The notes: generated by a model from the letters alone, not told the origin. DNA of 64,000 nt from Planobispora rosea (GCF_014648175.1 NZ_BMQP01000031.1:31124-95123); one strand, 5' to 3'; counted from the stretch's first letter, positions 35,687 to 44,391 are shown. Numbers and translations are program-made.

Positions 35687-36508
35687 TCAGACGAACAGGG
35701 TCAGCAGCGCCCAGACCGGGACCACCGCGGCGACGAGGGAGTCGAGGCGGTCCATCATCCCGCCGTGGCCCGGCAGCACGCTGCTCATGTCCTTGATCCC
35801 GAGATCCCGCTTGATCACCGACTCGACCAGGTCGCCGAGCGTGGCGAGGACGACGACGACCACGCCGATCAGCACGCCCTTCCAGAGCTCGACCTCCAGC
35901 AACCACACCGTCAGCCAGCCGCCCACGGCCATGCAGGCCAGCGCCGAACCGGCGAAGCCCTCCCAGGTCTTCTTCGGGCTGATCACCGGCGACATCTTGT
36001 GCCTGCCGAACAGGACCCCCGCGGCGTACCCGCCGATGTCACTGGCGACGGTGGTCGCGATGAACACCACCACCCGGTCCGGCCCCTGGTCCTGGGCGAG
36101 CATGAGCGCGACGAACCCGGCGAGCATCGACGGGTAGATCGCGACCAGGGTCATCGCGGTGACGTCGCGGACGTAGCCGTCCGTCCCCCGGAACATCCGC
36201 CAGATCATCAGGCTCATCACGGTCGCCGCGAAGATCCCGAGCAGCCACGCCGGCCCGCCCCAGTAGGCACCGGCGATCATGGCTGTCATCCCGGCGAGCG
36301 CGGGGACCGCCGGAACCCTGATCTCCCTGGTCCCGAACGCCTGGACGAGTTCCGCCACCCCGACGCCCACCGCCGCGACCATCACGACGAGGAAGAGTTC
36401 CTTGACGGTGTAGAGGGAGCCGATGACAGCCGCTCCCAGGCCCGCACCCACCGCGATCGCGGCGGGGAGGTTCCGTCCGGTACGGCTGGCGCCCGCCGCT
36501 GGTTCCAC
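35687..36508 (-). CDS. cdsA: phosphatidate cytidylyltransferase
   Basis: The 273-residue membrane enzyme makes CDP-diacylglycerol from CTP and phosphatidic acid. It has about seven helices and the CDS signature near the C-terminus (GDLVESVIKRDLGIKDMS ... GGMMDRLDS) with its conserved Asp residues. SPKKTWEGFAGS is the usual cytoplasmic loop. The GTG start is 20 bp from an intrinsic terminator that follows frr, so its expression is probably partly separate from frr. Confidence 0.92.
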   Translation of the reverse strand: MEPAAGASRTGRNLPAAIAVGAGLGAAVIGSLYTVKELFLVVMVAAVGVGVAELVQAFGTREIRVPAVPALAGMTAMIAGAYWGGPAWLLGIFAATVMSLMIWRMFRGTDGYVRDVTAMTLVAIYPSMLAGFVALMLAQDQGPDRVVVFIATTVASDIGGYAAGVLFGRHKMSPVISPKKTWEGFAGSALACMAVGGWLTVWLLEVELWKGVLIGVVVVVLATLGDLVESVIKRDLGIKDMSSVLPGHGGMMDRLDSLVAAVVPVWALLTLFV

Positions 36509-36526
36509 TGGGTCCCACTCTCATAC

Positions 36527-36569
36527 GAAAAATCCTTGTCCCGCGCGGAGAAGGCCACGCGGGACAAGG
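36527..36569 (-). terminator. intrinsic terminator between frr and cdsA
   Basis: CCTTGTCCCGCG (36534-36545) and CGCGGGACAAGG (36558-36569) form a perfect 12-bp stem with a 12-nt loop. On the minus strand it is followed by five U residues (36528-36532 complement). This is a canonical factor-independent terminator, unusual in a genome this GC-rich. Confidence 0.9.
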
Positions 36570-36577
36570 ACCGTTGC

Positions 36578-37135
36578 TCACACTTCGAGCAGCTCGGCTT
36601 CCTTGTGCTTGAGCAGCTCGTCAATCTTGGCGACGTGCTTCTGGGTGAGGTCGTCGAGCTCCTTCTCGGCGCGGCGCACCTCGTCCTCCCCGGCGTCGCC
36701 GTCCTTGACCAGCTTGTCGAGGGCCTCCTTGGCGTGCCGGCGGATGTTGCGCACCGAGACCCTGGACTGCTCGGCCTTGGTACGGGCGACCTTGATGTAC
36801 TCCTTGCGGCGCTCCTCCGACAGCTCGGGGAAGGCCACCCGGATGACCTGGCCGTCGTTGCCCGGGTTGACACCCAGATCGGAGTCCCGGATAGCACGCT
36901 CGATCGCGGCCATGGAGCCCTTGTCATACGGCTGGATGATGACCATGCGAGCCTCGGGGACATGGAACGACGCCAGCTGCTGGATGGGCGTGGGCGTCCC
37001 GTAGTACTCGGCATTGATCTTGTTGAACATCGACGGGGTGACGCGGCCCGTGCGGATCCCGGCGAAGTCGTCCTTCGCCACCGCGACGGCCTTGTCCATC
37101 TTTTCCTCGGCCTCGAGGAGGGTTTCGTCGATCAC
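36578..37135 (-). CDS. frr: ribosome recycling factor
   Basis: The 185-residue length is the family standard when translation starts at GTG 37135, which has CAGGGAG upstream. RTGRVTPSMFNKI and VSVRNIRRHAKEALDKL are typical. It splits post-termination ribosomes with EF-G. It lies downstream of pyrH in the usual pyrH-frr order; an unusually long 191-bp repeat-bearing spacer separates them. Confidence 0.95.
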   Translation of the reverse strand: MIDETLLEAEEKMDKAVAVAKDDFAGIRTGRVTPSMFNKINAEYYGTPTPIQQLASFHVPEARMVIIQPYDKGSMAAIERAIRDSDLGVNPGNDGQVIRVAFPELSEERRKEYIKVARTKAEQSRVSVRNIRRHAKEALDKLVKDGDAGEDEVRRAEKELDDLTQKHVAKIDELLKHKEAELLEV

Positions 37136-37170
37136 AGCGGCTCCCTGTCTTCTGAGTTCGCTCGCCATTC

Positions 37171-37325
37171 CTCACGCGCTTCGCGGGCCGCTCCTGCGTC
37201 GCGTACCGCTCCGCTCGCTCCGTCAGGCTCACTCTCCCTGTCTCCGGGTCGTTCACCCTGCCTCACTCACTTCGCGGGCCGCTCCTGTGTCGCGTACCGC
37301 TCCGCTCGCTCCGTCAGGCTCACTC
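37171..37325. repeat. two direct copies of a ~65-bp repeat between pyrH and frr
   Basis: A unit containing TTCGCGGGCCGCTCCTG and CGTACCGCTCCGCTCGCTCC, ending in CAGGCTCAC, occurs at about 37171-37234 and again at about 37262-37325. The copies are 91 bp apart and differ at only a few positions. Neither is coding. The unit looks like a dispersed intergenic repeat or a local duplication. Confidence 0.85.
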
Positions 37326-37326
37326 C

Positions 37327-38097
37327 CTATTTCCCTGCCGGGCTCACCAGCGTGCCGATCTTCTCACCGCGTACCGCCCGCAGGATGTTGCCCTCGCCCA
37401 TGAGGTCGAAGACCACGATCGGCAGACCGTTGTCCATGCAGAGGCTGATGGCGGTGGCGTCCATGACGCCGAGACCACGGGTCAGGACCTCACCATATTC
37501 GAGATGGTCGAACCGGACCGCGTCGGGATTCTTCCGCGGGTCGGCGTCGTAGACACCGTCGACCTGGGTGCCCTTCAGCAGCGCCTCCGCACCGATCTCC
37601 AGCGCGCGCTGCGCGGCGCACGTGTCGGTGGAGAAGAACGGCGAGCCGAGCCCCGCCCCGAAGATCACCACTCGCCCCTTCTCCAGGTGGCGGATGGCGC
37701 GGCGCGGCAGGAAGGGCTCGGCCACCTGCTGCATGGTGATGGCCGTCTGGACACGGGTCTCGATGCCCCGCTTCTCCAGGAAGTCCTGCAGCGCCAGGCA
37801 GTTGATGACGGTGCCGAGCATGCCCATGTAATCCGCCCGGGCACGGTCCATACCGCCCTCCGACAGCGCGGCGCCGCGGAACATGTTGCCCCCGCCGACC
37901 ACGACGGAGACCTGCACGCCCACCCGGACGGCCTCGGCGATCGAGTCGGCCAGGTGGCTGACCACCACGGGGTCGATGCCCATCGGGTCGCCGCCGGCGA
38001 ACGCCTCGCCGGACAGCTTCAGCATGACGCGCTTCCAGCGAAGCGAGCCCGCATACGACGAAACCGCCGGCGTAGCGGGTTCTGAGTTCTCCTGCAC
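37327..38097 (-). CDS. pyrH: uridylate kinase
   Basis: The 256-residue amino-acid-kinase-fold enzyme phosphorylates UMP to UDP. It shows KLSGEAFAG, VVGGGNMFRG and the late DATAISLCMDN motif. The GTG start has GAGGAGG about 12 bases upstream. Gene order tsf-pyrH-frr is conserved. The N-terminus carries about 20 extra residues compared with enteric PyrH, common in actinobacteria. Confidence 0.95.
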   Translation of the reverse strand: MQENSEPATPAVSSYAGSLRWKRVMLKLSGEAFAGGDPMGIDPVVVSHLADSIAEAVRVGVQVSVVVGGGNMFRGAALSEGGMDRARADYMGMLGTVINCLALQDFLEKRGIETRVQTAITMQQVAEPFLPRRAIRHLEKGRVVIFGAGLGSPFFSTDTCAAQRALEIGAEALLKGTQVDGVYDADPRKNPDAVRFDHLEYGEVLTRGLGVMDATAISLCMDNGLPIVVFDLMGEGNILRAVRGEKIGTLVSPAGK

Positions 38098-38224
38098 GAC
38101 GGCGGCCTCCTCGTAGCTGTTCTGTTGAGAGAAGCTGGGACAAGCCTACGGCTTGTTCCCCGGATCCTCCCGCCAAGGCGTGTCCGGTGGCACCCCGCCG
38201 CGGCGAGGACCCGGGGAGCAGACG

Positions 38225-39058
38225 CTAGGCCTGGCCGACCTTGTAACGGACGAAGGCCTGGACCTTGACGCCGTTCTCGCCGGCGTACTTCTCGATCGTC
38301 TTCTTGTTGTCCTTGACGAACGCCTGCTGGAGCAGGGTGAAGTCCTTGTACCAGCCGTTGATGCGGCCCTCGACGATCTTGGCGATGGCGGCCTCGGGCT
38401 TGCCCTCCTCGCGGGTCATCTCCTCGAAGAGCGAGCGCTCCTTCTCGATGACGTCGGCGGGGACCTCGTCGGCGCTGAGGTACTGGGGGGCCATCGCGGC
38501 GGCGTGCTGCGCGATGTCCTTGGCGACCTCGGCGTTGGCGGTGTCGAGCTGCACGAGCACGCCGACCGTCGGCGGGAGCTGCGGGTCGGTCTTGTGCATG
38601 TAGGCGCCGACGTAGCCACCCTCGAGCACCGCGAAGCGGCGGATCTCGATCTTCTCGCCGAGCGCGGCGTTGGCCTCGTCGAGCTGCTCCTTGACGGTCT
38701 TGCCGTCGAGCTGCGACTCGAGCAGCGCCGGCACGTCGGCCGGCTTGGTGGCCAGGATGTGCGCGACGACCTGGGCGGCCAGCTCCTGGAAGCGCTCGCC
38801 CTTGGCGACGAAGTCGGTCTCGCAGTTGAGCTCCAGCAGCGCGGCGGCGGAGTCGCCGTCCTGCTTCAGGGCGACCAGGCCGTTGGAGGCGGTGCGCGCC
38901 TCGCGCTTGCCGACGCCCTTGGCGCCCTTGAGGCGCAGGATCTCGACGGCGCGCTCGAAGTCGCCCTCAGACTCCTCCAGAGCCTTCTTGCAGTCCATCA
39001 TGCCGGCCGCGGTCAGCTCACGAAGCCGCTTGACGTCGGCCATGTTCACGGAAGCCAT
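38225..39058 (-). CDS. tsf: elongation factor Ts
   Basis: The 277-residue protein exchanges GDP for GTP on EF-Tu. The N-terminal UBA-like region (VKRLRELTAAGMMDCKKAL) and the CETDFVAKGERFQEL core are diagnostic. ATG 39058 (MASVNMADV) is preferred because GAGGAAAAGACA precedes it; a start at MADV (39043) is possible. It follows rpsB after a 257-bp spacer that contains two strong hairpins. Confidence 0.95.
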   Translation of the reverse strand: MASVNMADVKRLRELTAAGMMDCKKALEESEGDFERAVEILRLKGAKGVGKREARTASNGLVALKQDGDSAAALLELNCETDFVAKGERFQELAAQVVAHILATKPADVPALLESQLDGKTVKEQLDEANAALGEKIEIRRFAVLEGGYVGAYMHKTDPQLPPTVGVLVQLDTANAEVAKDIAQHAAAMAPQYLSADEVPADVIEKERSLFEEMTREEGKPEAAIAKIVEGRINGWYKDFTLLQQAFVKDNKKTIEKYAGENGVKVQAFVRYKVGQA

Positions 39059-39125
39059 TGTCTTTTCCTCGTGGGAATCGTCACTGATCTCAGGAGTCGG
39101 CATGAGATCAGGGTTCTGGGTGGAC

Positions 39126-39198
39126 CCGGACGGGCGCCCTCGTCGAGAGCCGCCCGTCCGGAAGGAGCCTTGCGGGTCGTACGGCCGCATGCCGTACG
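39126..39198 (-). promoter_or_regulatory. two hairpins in the rpsB-tsf spacer
   Basis: CCGGACGGGCG/CGCCCGTCCGG (39126-39161) makes an 11-bp stem and CGTACGGC/GCCGTACG (39178-39198) an 8-bp stem. They lie between rpsB and tsf, where attenuation, processing or mRNA stabilisation would set the S2 to EF-Ts ratio. There is no U tract. Confidence 0.55.
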
Positions 39199-39315
39199 GG
39201 AGAACTGTCGTGCCCCTCCCGCCGGTCCCCACCCGTCGCGCGGCCCAGGGCGGCACCTCGACGCAGTGCCGTCGTCCCTGGTCCGCGCTTCGGGCGTATC
39301 CCGGCGGTCGCGGTC

Positions 39316-40242
39316 CTAGGCCTGCTCGGCCTCGGCGTCGGCGTCGGCGTCGGCGGCCGGAGCGGCCTCAGTCTCGGCCTCAGCCTCGGCGGCCGGAGCG
39401 GCCTCGGCCTCGGCGTCGTTCTCGACCGCCGGGGCGGCCTCGGCCTCGCGGGCGCCGGCGCCCTCGAGAAGCTCCTGCTCCCACTCGGCCAGCGGCTCGG
39501 CGCCACCGGCGACGGCGGGCTTGTCGTCGCCGCCACGACCGGCGCCGGCGCGGGCCATGAGGCCGGCGGCGACGGCGTCGGCGACGACGCGGGTCAGCAG
39601 GTCGACGGCGCGGATGGCGTCGTCGTTACCCGGGATCGGGTAGTCGACCTCGTCCGGGTCGCAGTTGGTGTCGAGGATCGCGACGACCGGGATGTTGAGC
39701 TTGCGGGCTTCGCTGATCCCGATGTGCTCCTTCTTGGTGTCGACGACCCACACCGCGCTGGGAACACGGGACATGTCCCGGATGCCGCCGAGGGTGCGCT
39801 CCAGCTTCTCCTTCTCGCGACGGCGCATGAGGAGCTCCTTCTTGGTGAGCCCCGAGCCGGCGACGTTGTCGAAGTCGAGCTCCTCGAGCTCCTTCAGACG
39901 CTGGAGCCGCTTGTGCACGGTGGAGAAGTTGGTGAGCATGCCGCCCAGCCAGCGCTGGTTGACGTACGGCATGCCGACGCGGGAGGCCTGCTCGGCGATG
40001 GCCTCCTGGGCCTGCTTCTTCGTGCCGATGAACATGATCGTGCCACCGTGCGCGACGGTCTCCTTGACGAAGTCGTAGGCACGGTCGATGTAGGACAGCG
40101 ACTTCTGCAGGTCGATGATGTAGATGCCGTTGCGCTCGGTGAAGATGAAGCGCTTCATCTTCGGGTTCCAGCGGCGGGTCTGGTGGCCGAAGTGAACGCC
40201 GCTCTCGAGCAGCTGTCGCATGGTGACGACGGGGGTGGACAT
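39316..40242 (-). CDS. rpsB: 30S ribosomal protein S2 with extended acidic tail
   Basis: The 308-residue protein begins with the S2 core (QLLESGVHFGHQTRRWNPKM ... NQRWLGGMLTNF), about 255 residues long. It ends with an extra Ala/Glu tail of some 50 residues made of AEAE/AAPA-like repeats. Such tails are known in actinobacterial S2 proteins but this one is long. The ATG at 40242 follows GGAGGACAATTCC. The gene heads the rpsB-tsf-pyrH-frr group. Confidence 0.95.
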   Translation of the reverse strand: MSTPVVTMRQLLESGVHFGHQTRRWNPKMKRFIFTERNGIYIIDLQKSLSYIDRAYDFVKETVAHGGTIMFIGTKKQAQEAIAEQASRVGMPYVNQRWLGGMLTNFSTVHKRLQRLKELEELDFDNVAGSGLTKKELLMRRREKEKLERTLGGIRDMSRVPSAVWVVDTKKEHIGISEARKLNIPVVAILDTNCDPDEVDYPIPGNDDAIRAVDLLTRVVADAVAAGLMARAGAGRGGDDKPAVAGGAEPLAEWEQELLEGAGAREAEAAPAVENDAEAEAAPAAEAEAETEAAPAADADADAEAEQA

Positions 40243-40391
40243 GGAATTGTCCTCCAGGTCGTGGCGCCCATCGCTGGGCGCGGTTCCGGTTGACGCGGCA
40301 ACCCGCGGTTGCCGCCCTGATGCCCCCAGGCCGCTCCCGCCGGGCTCTCGCCCGGACCGGGGGAACGGCCCCTGCTGGGGCATGCGAAGTC

Positions 40392-40423
40392 GGCCTGCCA
40401 CCGGCAGGCCATCGGAAATTGTA
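40392..40423 (-). promoter_or_regulatory. candidate rpsB promoter and leader hairpin
   Basis: On the minus strand a near-perfect -10 box TACAAT lies at 40423-40418, and just downstream GGCCTGCC/GGCAGGCC (40410-40392) makes an 8-bp stem. If transcription starts near 40411 the rpsB leader would be about 170 nt with several GC-rich hairpins, long enough for translational feedback by S2. No good -35 box is visible. Confidence 0.5.
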
Positions 40424-40469
40424 CCCGTAGAGACGCCGCCTCCCGACCCTCGCGGGTCAAGCCCTCGTG

Positions 40470-41072
40470 TCAGCTGCCCGACGGCAGCCCATGGGGACGC
40501 CGCTCGGCACGCGGGAACAGCGTGATGTGGGCCTCGGCGACCCGCGCTCCCGCCGGGGCCTGGCTCCGGTCCCGCCGGTTGATCGAGTAGGGGGCGAGGA
40601 GCTTGTCGATCTGCTCGGCGACCCCCTTCATCTCGGCCGCGTCGAGAAAGAGGACGGAACGGGAGAACAGCGTCGCGTCCCGCCACTCCTCCGGCTCCCG
40701 GTCAAGGCTGTCGAGGGCGCGCGTGACCTCTGCGGCCGCCTCGTCGCGGATCATCGTGATCAGCGTGTTCTTGGCCGCCCGCACTTCCGGCTGGTCGTCG
40801 GCTTCGATGCCGACGCTCCATCCCTCGGTGACCCTGCGCCACAACCGCTCCCTGCCGTCCCCGCGCGGCGGCGCGTCCTCCACGAAGCCGTACTTGGCGA
40901 GCATGCGCAGGTGGTAGCTCGCCGCGCTCGGGGTGATCCCGACGACCTCCGCAACGTCGGTCGCGGTCGCCGTACCGTCCACCTGGATCTTGTTCAGGAT
41001 GGCGAGTCGCGCCGGGTGGGCGAGCGCCCGCATCGCCCTGGGGTCGCTGAGCGTCCGCTCTTTCTCGGTCAT
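40470..41072 (-). CDS. ArsR-family winged-helix regulator
   Basis: The 200-residue protein has an N-terminal ArsR-type winged helix (MRALAHPARLAILNKIQ ... ITPSAASYHLRMLAKYGFV) and a longer C-terminal helical domain without cysteine pairs, so it is unlikely to sense metals. It is divergent from an MFS exporter, and the 105-bp gap holds three identical-architecture operator-like repeats. A repressor that releases when it binds the exporter's substrate is the likely arrangement. The module interrupts the conserved dprA-to-rpsB neighbourhood. Confidence 0.88.
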   Translation of the reverse strand: MTEKERTLSDPRAMRALAHPARLAILNKIQVDGTATATDVAEVVGITPSAASYHLRMLAKYGFVEDAPPRGDGRERLWRRVTEGWSVGIEADDQPEVRAAKNTLITMIRDEAAAEVTRALDSLDREPEEWRDATLFSRSVLFLDAAEMKGVAEQIDKLLAPYSINRRDRSQAPAGARVAEAHITLFPRAERRPHGLPSGS

Positions 41073-41098
41073 GCGGAAACCGTACCCACTCCCAGATA

Positions 41099-41158
41099 TG
41101 AAGCATTGCCTTCACAATCCTGAAGGGTTACCTTCATAAATATGAAGCGAACCCTTCA
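41099..41158. promoter_or_regulatory. three TGAAG-N6-CTTCA operators, 22-bp period
   Basis: Perfect inverted repeats TGAAG-N6-CTTCA occur at 41099-41114, 41121-41136 and 41143-41158. Start-to-start distance is exactly 22 bp each time, about two helical turns, so three dimers would bind on one face. They lie between the divergent ArsR and MFS genes. Confidence 0.85.
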
Positions 41159-41177
41159 GAAAGGCTCGTGACGCCTG

Positions 41178-42639
41178 ATGCTCCAGCCCGCCCCCCCTCC
41201 GCAGGCAGCGCGACTACCGGCTGCTGCTCTCCGCCCGCGCCGTCTCCGAGACCGGCACCGAGGTCTCCCGTCTCGCCGTCCCGCTGACCGCCGCCACCCT
41301 GCTCGGCGCCTCCCCCGTCCAGATGGGGGTGCTCACCGCCGCCGCCTCGCTCCCCTACCTGCTGATCGGACTCCAGTCCGGGGCCGTCGCCGACCGCAGA
41401 CGGCACCACCGGCCGGTCATGGTCGCCTGCGAGGCGATCTCCGCCGTCGCCGCGGCCTCGATCCCCCTGGCCTGGATCACCGGCCTGCTGACCGTGCCGT
41501 GGCTGATCGCGGTGACCTTCGCCGTCGGCTCCTGCGCGACGGTCTTCCGGGCCTTCACCTTCCCGCACCTGACCTCGGTGGTCCACGAGAGCCAGCGGCC
41601 CCAGGCCCTCGCGGGCTTCCAGTCGGCCTACTCGCTGGCCGCCGTCGGCGGTCCCGGCCTGGCCGGAGCCCTCGTCCAGCTCGTCACCGCACCGCTGGCG
41701 ATGCTGGTCAACGCGGTGTCGTTCCTGGCCTCGGCGTTCCTGATCCAGAGCATCAGGGCCCCGGAGAACCACACCCCGGCCGGACGCCGGGGGATGCGGA
41801 CCGAGATCCGGGAAGGGCTGGCCGCGGTCACCGGGCATCCGGCACTCCGCGCGCTCTGCGGCGCCGGAGTGGTGATCAACTTCTTCGGCAGCGCCTACAT
41901 GGCCCTGTTCGTCATCTACGCGATCACCGTTCTCTCCCTGCCCTCAGGCATGGTCGGCGCGCTCGTCGCCGTCTTCGGCACGGGCGGCCTGCTGGGCGCC
42001 GCCGTCACCGCGCGCCTGGTCGAGCGGGTCGGCGAGAACCGCATGCTGGTCTACGCGGTGCTGATCTTCCCGCTGGACTTCGTGACCGCGGCGCTCGCCT
42101 CCGGCCCGGCCTGGGCCAAATTCGCGCTCATGTCCGCCAGCACCCTGATCTCCGGTGCGGCCGTCGTCGCCTTCTCCGTCTGCTTCGGCGCCATCGTCCT
42201 CCGCGAGGCCCCCGCCGAGCTGCTCGGCCGGGTCAACGCCACGATGGTCTTCGCCATCCAGGGCGTGCTCGCCCTCGGCGGTCTCGCCGGCGGTCTGCTC
42301 GGCGAACTGCTGGGCCTGCGCCCGGTGTTGTGGATCTGCGCGGCGGGGGTGACGTCGGCCATCCCGCTGATCTGGCGCTCCCCGCTCGGTCCCGGCGCCG
42401 GGCGGCGCGCGCCGGACGACGGCGGGCGGCTCTCCCACGGCCGTGAGATGCGCCTGTACGGCGGCGGGTCCATCCGGTACGACGGCGAGTCCACCCGGCG
42501 CGGAGCCCGATCCACCCGCCCCGGCGACGATCTCGTCCGGTACGGCGTCCGCCGCCCGTCCACAGCCCTGTCCGACTGTCCCCAGAATCCCGATCGGTTC
42601 ATCACGCACGCATGGCCGATCTCATCCTTGCGGATGTGA
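41178..42639 (+). CDS. MFS exporter with apparent frameshift near the start codon
   Basis: From 41200 the frame reads RRQRDYRLLLSARAVSETGTEV, a normal MFS_3 N-terminus, but that frame has a stop at 41176 and no start codon until ATG 41323, which would remove the first membrane helix. An ATG at 41178 lies in another frame; deleting one C from the seven-C run at 41191-41197 would join it to the main frame. The rest is intact, with 12 helices and a charged tail of about 60 residues. The gene is divergent from an ArsR regulator. It may be a true frameshift, a sequencing error, or slippage-controlled. As the sequence stands, translation would start at 41323 (438 residues). Confidence 0.75.
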
Positions 42640-43199
42640 CCACGCGCATCCTCACCGTCCTCGCCCTCCTGCCGGCCCTGGTGACCACCGCCCCCGCCGA
42701 CCGGCCGATCCCCGCCCACTCCCCGGCCCCTTTCCCCGCACACCAGAGGGCGGCGCAACCCCCGCCCCGATGGCAGTGGCCCCTGCCCGGCCGTCCCCGG
42801 ATCCTGCGAGGCTTCGCCCCTCCCCCGCAGCCCTGGCTCCCCGGGCACCGGGGCGTCGACCTCGCCGCGGCCCCCGGGGCGGAGATCCGCTCGGCGGGTC
42901 CGGGCAGGGTCGGCCACGCCGGCCCGGTCGCCGGGCGAGGGGTCATCACGGTGATCCATCCAGGTGGCCTGAGAACGACCTACCTCCCCGTCCGGGCGTC
43001 GGTGCGGCCGGGCCGGGCAGTGGCGTCCGGCGAGGTGATCGGCCTCCTGGAGAACCTCCCCGCGCCCCTCTCCGGGCACTGCCCGGCCGCCTGCCTCCAC
43101 TGGGGGCTGCTCCGTGATCGCGACTATCTCGACCCGCTCCTCCTGCTCGGTCTCGGCCGGGTCCGCCTCCTGCCCGTCTGGACCGGCGCCCCGTCCTGA
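42636..43199 (+). CDS. secreted M23-family metallopeptidase
   Basis: The protein of about 187 residues has a signal peptide (TTRILTVLALLPALVTTAPA), a Pro-rich linker and a LytM/M23 domain with the zinc ligands in HRGVDL and CLHWG. M23 enzymes cut peptidoglycan cross-links. GTG 42636 overlaps the MFS stop (GTGA) and gives a clean signal peptide; ATG 42612 would put two Asp residues into the n-region. A cell-wall peptidase at this spot beside rpsB is common in actinomycetes. It converges on dprA with a 7-bp gap. Confidence 0.85.
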   Translation: MTTRILTVLALLPALVTTAPADRPIPAHSPAPFPAHQRAAQPPPRWQWPLPGRPRILRGFAPPPQPWLPGHRGVDLAAAPGAEIRSAGPGRVGHAGPVAGRGVITVIHPGGLRTTYLPVRASVRPGRAVASGEVIGLLENLPAPLSGHCPAACLHWGLLRDRDYLDPLLLLGLGRVRLLPVWTGAPS

Positions 43200-43206
43200 C
43201 CCGGGA

Positions 43207-44391
43207 TCACGGACCGCCGGGACGCAGGCGCCACCCCCGGCGGACCCGCTCGACGTAACCCGCGGCGGCCAGGCCGCCGAGGCAGGAGAGCACGGTCTCC
43301 AGATCGACGCCCGCCTCCACGGCGATCGTCGCGGGCCCCGCCCCGGTCCGGGCCGGTACGGCCTCCAGCACCCGGCGGGTCTCGGGGGCGAGCACGTCAC
43401 GGGGGAGCACCGGGCCCCGGGCCTCGGGGGCGAGGTCGTCCCCGATCGTGCCGACGAGCTCGATCATCTCCTCGGGAGTGGTGACGCATGTCGCCGCGCC
43501 CTGGCGGATCAGCCGGTGACACCCCGCCGACGTATCCGAGGTCACCGGTCCCGGCACGGCGGCCAGGTGCCGGTTGAGCGCCACGGCGTGACCGGCCGTG
43601 TTGACCGCCCCGCTGCGCACCGCGGCCTCGACGACCACGGTGCCCCGGGACAGGGCGGCGATGAGCCGGTTGCGGACCAGGAAACGCGGCCGGGTCGGCC
43701 GGACGCCCATCGGGCACTCGCTCACCAGCAGGCCCTGCTCGCGAACGGCCGCGAACAGGTCGTGGTGCGCGCTGGGGTAGGACACGTCGACACCGCAGGC
43801 GAGTACGGCGACGGTGGACGCGCCGCCCGCCAGGGCCCCGCGGTGGGCCGCGCCGTCGATGCCGTAGGCGCCGCCGGAGACCACCCCGTACCCCCGGCCG
43901 CCCAGTCCGGCGCCGAACTCCGCCGCGACGTGCGCGCCGTACGGCGTGGCGGCGCGGGAACCGACGACCGCGACCGACCGGAGACAGGAGAGGCGCAGGT
44001 TCGCCTCGCCCCACAGCCACAGGGCACGCGGCCGGACCCCTCCAAGGTCGTCCAGCTGGGTCGGCCACTCCGGATCCCCGGGGATGATCAGGCGTGCTCC
44101 GATCCGGGCTCCTTCCGCCAGGTCCCGGCCGGGGTCGGTGCCCTCCAGACGCGCGCTCCAGGAGGCGAGAAGCCGGCCGAGCCGCTCCGTCGGCTCCTCG
44201 TCCCCCCGTACTCCGCGGGTGCCCTGCCCACAGGTGTCCGCGAACCAGCGGACGAACCGCGGGTCCAGCCGTCCCGCCCGGATCTGCGCGACGGCGGACT
44301 CCGTGCCGCAGGAGGCCACGAGCCCGCCCATCACCGCGTCGTCGGGCTCGGCCAGCCGCATCAGCGCCACCCGCGCGAGCCGGTCGTTCAC
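43207..44391 (-). CDS. dprA: DNA-processing protein DprA
   Basis: The 394-residue protein has an N-terminal helical region and a Rossmann-like DNA-binding core with VAVVGSRAATPYG, VVSGGAYGIDGAAHRGAL and LVSECP, followed by a C-terminal winged-helix-like domain. DprA loads RecA on incoming single-stranded DNA in transformable bacteria; its role in actinomycetes is unclear. The GTG start overlaps the comM stop (GTGA). Confidence 0.9.
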   Translation of the reverse strand: MNDRLARVALMRLAEPDDAVMGGLVASCGTESAVAQIRAGRLDPRFVRWFADTCGQGTRGVRGDEEPTERLGRLLASWSARLEGTDPGRDLAEGARIGARLIIPGDPEWPTQLDDLGGVRPRALWLWGEANLRLSCLRSVAVVGSRAATPYGAHVAAEFGAGLGGRGYGVVSGGAYGIDGAAHRGALAGGASTVAVLACGVDVSYPSAHHDLFAAVREQGLLVSECPMGVRPTRPRFLVRNRLIAALSRGTVVVEAAVRSGAVNTAGHAVALNRHLAAVPGPVTSDTSAGCHRLIRQGAATCVTTPEEMIELVGTIGDDLAPEARGPVLPRDVLAPETRRVLEAVPARTGAGPATIAVEAGVDLETVLSCLGGLAAAGYVERVRRGWRLRPGGP

